Shown: piece by piece, positions 1 through 7,000 of the stretch | How positions within the stretch are numbered: position 1 is the stretch's first letter | Layout of the letters: the number at the start of each line of letters is the position of its first letter | NCBI GenBank assembly: GCA_019677205.1 | Contig: JAAMXY010000529.1 | Location: forward strand, 1 to 12,861 | Direction: 5' to 3' | DNA length: 12,861 nt | Source of the DNA: Pinguiococcus pyrenoidosus | Taxonomy: Eukaryota; Sar; Pinguiophyceae; Pinguiochrysidales; Pinguiochrysidaceae | Notes under the pieces: generated by a model | Database searches by the model: none | Told to the model about the DNA's origin: nothing | The model's input: only the letters and a program-made list of their open reading frames with translations | Position numbers and translations under genes: made by a program

Positions 1-66
1 CCCTAACCCTAACCCTAACCCTAACCCTAACCCTAACCCTAACCCTAACCCTAACCCAAACCCTTA
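1..66. repeat. Telomeric repeat tract (CCCTAA)n, left chromosome end
   Basis: Nine perfect CCCTAA units fill bases 1-54. They are followed by one CCCAAA and one CCCTTA unit before unique sequence begins. The C-rich strand reads inward from base 1, which is the orientation expected at the left end of a chromosome carrying TTAGGG repeats. The degenerate inner units are typical of the old, no longer renewed proximal edge of a telomere. The tract is short because the assembly or window is cut there; its true length cannot be seen. Confidence 0.95.
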
Positions 67-438
67 GTCGTATAGTCTTATGATTTTTCTAAACTGTCTT
101 GGAGATTGAGATAAGTTGTGCGTCTCTACGTCAGCTGATCCCAAGACCTTTTCACTTTTCAAAATATGTTAGAATATTTGTTGGAGTCGACAGACAAGGA
201 GCGGTTCCCTGCTCTAGTAGCGGGCGCATAGCAGATCGGCAGGCATGAAAAGAAGAGTCAGGGTGACGCGGACGAAGGGTGACGTAGGGAATCAGTCCGC
301 GTTGAAGAGATCAATCACAATCAACTTCCCCTTTCGCGTCCTAACAAGTTCGAGCTCAGCGGCACTTCACTTGCGGGTGCATCGAGGAAAGGAATACAAC
401 AGTGGTGACACGAGTGGGAATCGAAGAAGTGCTGCAAT
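67..438. other. Subtelomeric spacer without a supported gene
   Basis: This is unique sequence between the telomere and the first weak ORF. Bases 67-180 are AT-rich compared with the rest of the window, and from about 190 the base composition becomes mixed. A 65-codon plus-strand ORF with an ATG at 245 exists, but its translation is basic and Ser-rich with no recognisable motif. I see no long repeat, tRNA or transposon end here. Confidence 0.5.
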
Positions 439-771
439 ATGAACGAGAAGGAAGAACGCCCAGCAACGGGCGCAAACCAGAAGCTTATGTTGGAAGACGC
501 GCTGACGTTGGAACAGTTGGGGAGACGAAGTCCGCGCTGGACAAGGCAACGCAAAGCCACGGCAATGCTCCTTGCTTTGGCAGCAAACGATCGGCTCCGC
601 TTATCAGCCCGACGCTCCCACGGAGGGACTGCAGAAGATCCGAGGGCAGAACCCATCAAGCACACAGAAAGGAAGGACCAAAAACCCACATCGGACATAG
701 AGAGTCAACGCAGTACGCAGGCAGATGGAGATCCTCAGCCTGGCAGGAGTACATGCGGGACAATTGCATGA
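439..771 (+). CDS. Small hypothetical ORF, 110 aa, doubtful
   Basis: This ORF begins with a true ATG and ends with TGA at 769-771. The product would be hydrophilic and charged, with a Leu/Ala-rich helical stretch near residues 18-52 and a polar, Lys/Gln/Ser-rich second half. Codons often start with a purine, as in real coding sequence, which is the only positive sign. I recognise no family, signal peptide or membrane segment. The overlapping minus-strand ORF (321-698) has the Ser/Cys/Phe-rich look of an antisense shadow. This could be a small subtelomeric gene, a fragment of a decayed gene or chance. Confidence 0.22.
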   Translation: MNEKEERPATGANQKLMLEDALTLEQLGRRSPRWTRQRKATAMLLALAANDRLRLSARRSHGGTAEDPRAEPIKHTERKDQKPTSDIESQRSTQADGDPQPGRSTCGTIA

Positions 772-1096
772 GGAGAAGGGTCGAAAATCCCATCTTCAGA
801 ACACGAAGGACACGCGGCGACAGGGTGAACGCCGATGCAGCGCCGAGACGAGCCCACAAACTTTTAGGAGTTCACCTTATCTCCTCCATGGGATGTAAAC
901 CCCAATTCGGAGATAAGACTACTACGTCTCCTTAGCCAGGAGTGAAGAGCCTTGATGCAGCTTTGCCCTTCAGTGAAAACTCTTGAAGCGAGGGGCTCGG
1001 TTCTAGCAGCTGGTTTTGATAACGTAGTAGCGTTCCCTCAGACGCCCGTGCTGGGCCTCTGCTCCCATGATGCCTTGTCCGACGACGGAAGCTTGC
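772..1096. other. Spacer downstream of the giant helicase gene
   Basis: No supported gene lies in this stretch. It should contain the 3' untranslated region and polyadenylation site of the minus-strand helicase-AAA gene, which stops at 1097. I do not see a clear AATAAA on the minus strand. The only notable structure is the inverted repeat at 876-917. Plus-strand ORFs entering the stretch from the right (952-1353 and 1067-1537) are shadows of the 3' end of the large gene. Confidence 0.5.
876..917. repeat. 9-bp perfect inverted repeat (possible 3' UTR hairpin)
   Basis: CTTATCTCC at 876-884 is the exact reverse complement of GGAGATAAG at 909-917, with a 24-base loop between them. It lies about 180-220 bases past the stop codon of the minus-strand helicase gene, so it could fold in that transcript's 3' untranslated region. 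A 9-bp match over this distance can also occur by chance, and no function is claimed. Confidence 0.35.
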
Positions 1097-4000
1097 TTAA
1101 ACCTGATCATCGCGCATCGTATGACTGCCCCCGCCGCATCTCCAGTGGTCTCCTTCGCGGAACCACTCAAAGCCCGCAGGGCAGATGCCCATGCTCCTCA
1201 GCTTGGCCTGCTTCTTCGCATACCGCTCTTCTTCCTGCTTCCGCTCTTCCTCAGCGAGGCGCTCAAGCTCCGCCAGTCGCTCCTCCTCGGCCTTCACCGC
1301 GTTCTGAAAACCGCTCAACACGACTGGTACTTGTGGCAACAGCTTCGCTGTGACCTCTGCTTCGGGTCTCATGGGGAGATGCTTCATCACGTACTCGAGA
1401 ATGTCGCTGGGGATGGAGCCTTTTCGGCTTGCGGCTTCCAGAGTCTCTACGAGGCGCTTGCGCGTCTCGTGAGAGTCGTCGTAGCCGAGTTCTTTCACCG
1501 CTTTCTCAAGCAGAGTGAGCACGTCGTCACCACTTGAACCATCGCCATCGCATTCTGCTTCCGGCTCCTGCGTTCTGTCCTCGCACACCAGCGCCAGCTC
1601 GGTAGAGGTACTACAAATCCTTCCGCTGGAAGCCGTGTCGCGGGCCGGCGCGTGTTGGGCTCCTACGGCTGCCTCGGCTGCTTGAGCTGCTTCGGCTGCT
1701 TCCGGTGCGTTGCTCAGGTTCTCGAGGACGGCTCCTGATGATCTCTCTGCAAGAAGCTTAGAAAAGGCATGCTGCAGCATAGTCGAGGTCACGGAACGCC
1801 CCCCGGACCTCTTCCGATCCTTGGCGTACTCCAACGTGATGCTCATGAAAAGTGTCTGGATGTCCCTGCCGCTGGCCCAGTCCGGGATGCGGACCGCTGC
1901 GTCGAACAGCGATTCAAGATCAGCGCTCTCCTCAAGAATCCAGCCCCGCTCCTCGATCTTCCGCCTCAGGAGCGCCGCTGAAGCTTGGGCACCCCAAGGC
2001 TCAAAGCGGAGGGTCTCTTGGAGCCGAGATCGCAGCCCCGGGTTGACCTTCCGAAGCATGACTTCCATTTCCGCTTCGTAGCCTGCAAAGATCACCACCA
2101 GCTTCCCCTTGAATTCCTCTTCCGTCAGTAATTGCACGATCTCATCCACGGCCTCCGACATACATCCCCCTGGTTTGCCATCGTAAAAGCGATATGCCTC
2201 GTCGATGAATAGCACGCCACCTAGGGCTTGCCGAAAGATCTCTCGGGTCCTTTGACCAGCTTGGCCAGCGTAACCAGTGCCAAACTCCGTCGCGCTCTTC
2301 GACACAAGCTTCGCACCAGGGAGGACTTTGAGAGCCCGAAAGAATTCTCCCATCCGCCGGGCTACCTCGGTCTTTCCCGTTCCCGGCGGGCCAATGAATT
2401 TGAATGTCATGGGTATACTCTGGCGTGGATCTCGCCCATCCTGCTTCTCGAACTCCACTGCATCTGCGAGCCGTCGGGCCATTTCAAGGATGCTGGAGCA
2501 TTCGACGAGACCCTCAAATGCATCTTCTGGATTGTCTAAGCTGGGTCCCAAGCTCGCCCCGCGGTTCTTGTTGACAGCGAGAGTCTCCAGCGACCGTTCC
2601 AGGTCGACGTCCGATACAAAAATAAGGTCCCCTTCTGCCTTCTCCTCCTTGGCCCGTCGGCGAGCCGCCTTGCATGTCGCTTGGCACCACTGCTGGACGT
2701 CCCGGCCACTGGCAAAATCCTGCACGGAGCAAAGCGACGACGCGCGCGTCAGGATGGTCGCCTCTGCCTCCGGCGCCATGGCGAAGCCCTTCTCCTCCAG
2801 TCCCTTGCGCATCATTCTGGCAACCTTCTCTGGCTTGAAGGCCTGGAAGCGTACTGCCTCTTTTACCCGGGACTTCAGCCCTTGGTTTACGTTCGACAAC
2901 ATGTCCTCAATTTCTTCCTCATATCCCGCGAAGACGACCACAACTTTCTTCATGAAATCCGGGTCCGTGAGCATGGCCACGATCTCGTCGACAGCCTCCT
3001 TCATGAAACCACCGGATCGATTGGGCTCATACAGTCCGTACGCTTCGTCGATGAAAAGTACACCGCCAAGCGCTTCCCGGAAGATCTCACGGGCCTTGCC
3101 CGCTGCCTGTCCTACAAAGCCCGTGGAGAAATCTGATGGCCTCACTTCCTTGAACTCGCAACTCGGGAGGAGATCCAGAGACCAGAAAAGCTTTCCAATG
3201 CGCCTTGCCACCGTGGTCTTCCCGGTCCCGGGCGGCCCAACGAACTTGTAGGTGAACTCAATGTCTTCTCTGGGATCTCGGCCACGACGCCTAGCATCCT
3301 GGACTTCTTCAACCAAGTCTCGAAACTTCTCCAAGACGTCTTCCGCGTCCAGAATATCATCGAAGAGGCTCATGGGATTTTCGCGCAGCTCCGCAAGCTC
3401 TCGCGCGACATCGCCAACGAAGTCTTCAAGAACAAGCGTCGCATCCCTCGCACGCTGAGCGCTCGGAAGACCTTGCCTGCGGATCTCCGCGTTGCTCACG
3501 GCAAGACCGATAAGGTTCTCGACAGCCCCTCCATTCCCGAAATTCGGCTTCATGCGCTCACGCGAAAGGAGGTCGATCGCACCCAGCTTTGTTTGGAGGT
3601 TAGCCGACAAGTGCTTCTTGCTGAGCTTGCGATTCAGTATCTGCAGGAGCGCCTCGTCATCATAGTCCTCAAAAATGTAAGGCCGGTCACTCTGGAAGCG
3701 GCGCTGCAAGCCAGGGTTTGCATTTCTGATGAAGCTTTCCATTTCTGCTTGGTAGCCCAGCATCAACACGCATCGATCCTCCCCTGGTCGGCCTTGGACC
3801 TCGGCAACGAGCGTGTCCACGACGGCACTTCGGTAGGGATCTGTTCCTGACCCATTCGCCCCGTACGCTGGAGCTAGGGAATAGGCCTCGTCAATGACGA
3901 GGACGCAGCCCAACGACTCTTTGAGAATCCCCTTGGTCCGCTGCTCAGACTGGCCCAAGGCGCTGCCAATGAAGTCGCCTGGAGTTTTGCAGATGACCTC

Positions 4001-7000
4001 GCCTTTCGACAGAAGCCCCAGCTCCCTTAAGAGGCGGCCATATATTCCTGCCACGGTGGTTTTTCCGGTTCCTGGGTTACCGAGAAACAGGCGATTCAAA
4101 TTGACCTCAGCGAGGGGCTGCTCAAGCTTCTCTCGCTCCAAGTTCGTTTCACAGATCTGGATCAGCTGCTCCACGCCCTCCTTCACCGATTTCAATCCCT
4201 GAAGCTGTCTCAGCTCCTGGTAAGCTTCTGAATATTCCCGCACGAAGGACGCGCAGCCAAAAAGATCCTCATAGGCCAAGTGGAAAGCGTCGGCACCTTT
4301 CGGAAATGCGTCTTCGCTGACCTGTGCATACAGTCTCTTAGCTTGTCGCTCTTTGGCGTCTTCTAGGAAGTTTCGAACCGCGCGAGCATTTCCAAAACCT
4401 TTCGTTCCTCTCTGGCGACCCAGTCTCTTAGCGGCGATGCGTGCGCAGCTGGGATCGTCAATGGTCCACTTCGGCGTCCCAGCTTCCAGAGACGCGAGCA
4501 AGATTTCACAGAGTTCGTTGTCCGAAAAGTCGCAGAACTCAAAACGGTGCCGAAAGCGCGAAGCGAGGCCATCGTTGTATTGAAGAATCGCCTGCATGTC
4601 CTCCTTGTAGCCAGCAAGGACGACCGCCAGGACATCGCGCTTGTTCTCCACCTCGGTCAGCAGAAGATCGAGGACCAGCCTGCCAGCAGCACTGCTCTGA
4701 GGCTGCAGCTGATACGCTTCATCGATGAAGAGAATGCCCCCTCCCTTCTCAGTGATCTCGTCTAGAAGCGACGTAAGCGCGCTGACTCCTTCCTGCACAA
4801 GCTTCGCACCGGAGACCTCTTGAAACTCCCTGCCCGGCAGAATCTCCAGATCGCTCAAGATCTCGCCGTAGATACGCGCAACGGTCGTCTTGCCGGTTCC
4901 GGGGTTGCCAAGGAAGATAGCGTTGTGCTGTGCAGAGTCTTTAAGGTCTCGCTCTCTGTCAAGCTTCGCTTTGTAGCGAACTTCGAGCATCTTCTCTTTG
5001 ACCTCGGTCAGCCCGATTAGATCTATCAGCCTGTGCAGCGGTTCGCAGCTCCCCGCTCCTGCTTTCAAGCGTTGCCGAAGGTCCTTTGCCGACACCCTCT
5101 CTGGTGAAGCCCTGGTTTTTAATCCTGCCTGGCCGCTGACCTTCCGCAGTTGCGCAAGCGCAAGCTTCAGGAATGCGCCCCACTCCGATGAGCACGTGCT
5201 CACGACAAAGAACAACAGCGAGAACCACGTCAAGCAATTCTCCTGGCGGAAGCGACCTGCCTCCACCGCGGATGCAGCGAGGAGGTGTTCCAAGGCCGCC
5301 TCCTGGCCGAAGCAGTCAGTCCTCTTGAGCAAGACGCGCGTCAGCGAAACCTCCGAAGCGTCGTCGGACTCCAGTTGGATGGCGCAAAGTCTCATCAGAA
5401 CAGAGCGAAGCCGCGAGTCATCGAGAGTCGCAGCTTCTCGGTATGCTCGGATCCACTCCAGCTCGCGCGTGAGGTCCACCACCCGTCGAAGCTTTCCACG
5501 AATCGGCGGCTGGAAAGCTTTGCTGGCCACACTCTTCAAAACAGACGCCAAGCGCAGGTTCGGCAAGCCCTCCCAAGAGAACAGGGTCTCTAGCGCGGAT
5601 GGGGAAGTCTCCTTGACAAGGCTTCGTACCCGGTGCTGCACTTCTGGACTCTGAGAAGACCATTCCAGTTCCAAAATGGCGTGCCACCTTGCAAACGCAT
5701 CCGCAGTTTCTGTCAGATTTGGGGCTTTTGGCTCGCCCTCCTCACCCGTTGAAAGGACCGAGTCGGAATTGTCACCGCCATCGATGCCGTCCTCCTCGGC
5801 AGACACAGACTTCTTGTCGCCATGCAGCGCGCAGTCCTTGTGTTCTCTGTCGGCGTCAGCTGAATCTACTTGGCTTGCCAAATCCCCCTTACAACGCTCG
5901 TCGCTCGCCGAGGCCTCCAGAGCAGCGAGCTGCGCCTTCTTTCTCCGGAGCTGAGCCTTCGAATCGCTTAGTCGAATCCTGGCGTCTTCAAGACCTTGCC
6001 GCAATTGCCCTGTTTCTGCAAGCGAAGCTTGTTCGGCCTCCACATCTGCCCGCTCTGTTTCCGCTTCGAGAAGTTGCTCCTGCATCTGCAGCAGTGCCTT
6101 TCTCCTAGGATCCGACTTCTTCCGGCGCTCTGCAGCGCGTTTCTGGAGCTCGTAGCACATTTTGCACTTCCCCGCTGGGAGCGGAGAACCGCATGGGAAG
6201 AGGCGGTCGTGCCCTTTCCTGCACTTGTCCGACTTGATAGCAGTGCATCGTACAGTGCTGTGGTCGTCGTCCGGATGATGGCAACGGAGGGGACAGACGT
6301 GGCCGCATCCCAAATTGAAGTCGCAAGGCTCATCGCAGCCACCGTTCGGAGCATAGCGCTCAAAGTCTTCAGACGTCCTCAGTGGCTTTGGCGGCTCTCT
6401 CTTGTGCCTAATGCATCTCACTGGGAGTCCTTTGAAGATCTGGCCCCGTTCACGGAGAAGCTTGAAGCGCCACTTCCAGCATTCAGCATACTTGAACATT
6501 ATTGAATTTCCTACGAGGATCTCGCATCTTCTCGCCCGAGACAGGAGCACGTTGACCCTCTGGACCTCACTTAGGAATCCAATGTTGTAGTTGTCATTGC
6601 TGCGCACCAGGCTTACGACGACAAAGTCGGCCTCCTCCCCCTGAAAGTTGTCAATGGTTGCTCCGCGGATTCCTTCGCCTTCGGCAGTGTCCAGCGTTGA
6701 ATCCTCGCCAACGTCAAGCGAACTCCCGAGCTCTGCGACTTCCTGAGCATCTGAATCGCTAAGTAGCAGGTGGAAATTCTTGCAAAGCGCGTTTGCGCGG
6801 AGGAGCCTGAGCTGGGCGGCGTACGGGGTCAACACCACGATGTCTTTCCGAGCCACTCCATTCCGTAGCAGGTAGGCAACAATGTTATACACGAGCTCGA
6901 CCTCAAAGGCATTCTCCTTGGCGGTGGACGTGCCTGTCTCGTTCTCCTCGTGGTCAACAAAGACGACATTCTTCGCGAGAAAAGGGATGTCCGCATATTC

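Noticed and set aside
321-698. 125-codon minus-strand ORF in the subtelomere
   Set aside because: Its Ser/Cys/Phe-rich translation looks like the antisense of the plus-strand frame at 439-771, and it has no motif or signal peptide.
2277-3251. 324-codon plus-strand ORF opposite AAA modules 3 and 4
   Set aside because: It is Ser/Arg/Pro-rich with no domain and lies wholly antisense to a frame carrying Walker motifs, so it is a codon-usage shadow.
1097-5000. AAA modules as a Rubisco activase (CbbX) of plastid or bacterial origin
   Set aside because: They are fused to an RNA helicase in a eukaryotic chromosome-end gene, in four tandem copies, so a simple Rubisco activase role is not supported.
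4998-5654. 218-codon plus-strand ORF opposite the helical linker region
   Set aside because: It is a shadow ORF: Ser/Arg-rich, no domain, and contained in the intact minus-strand gene.
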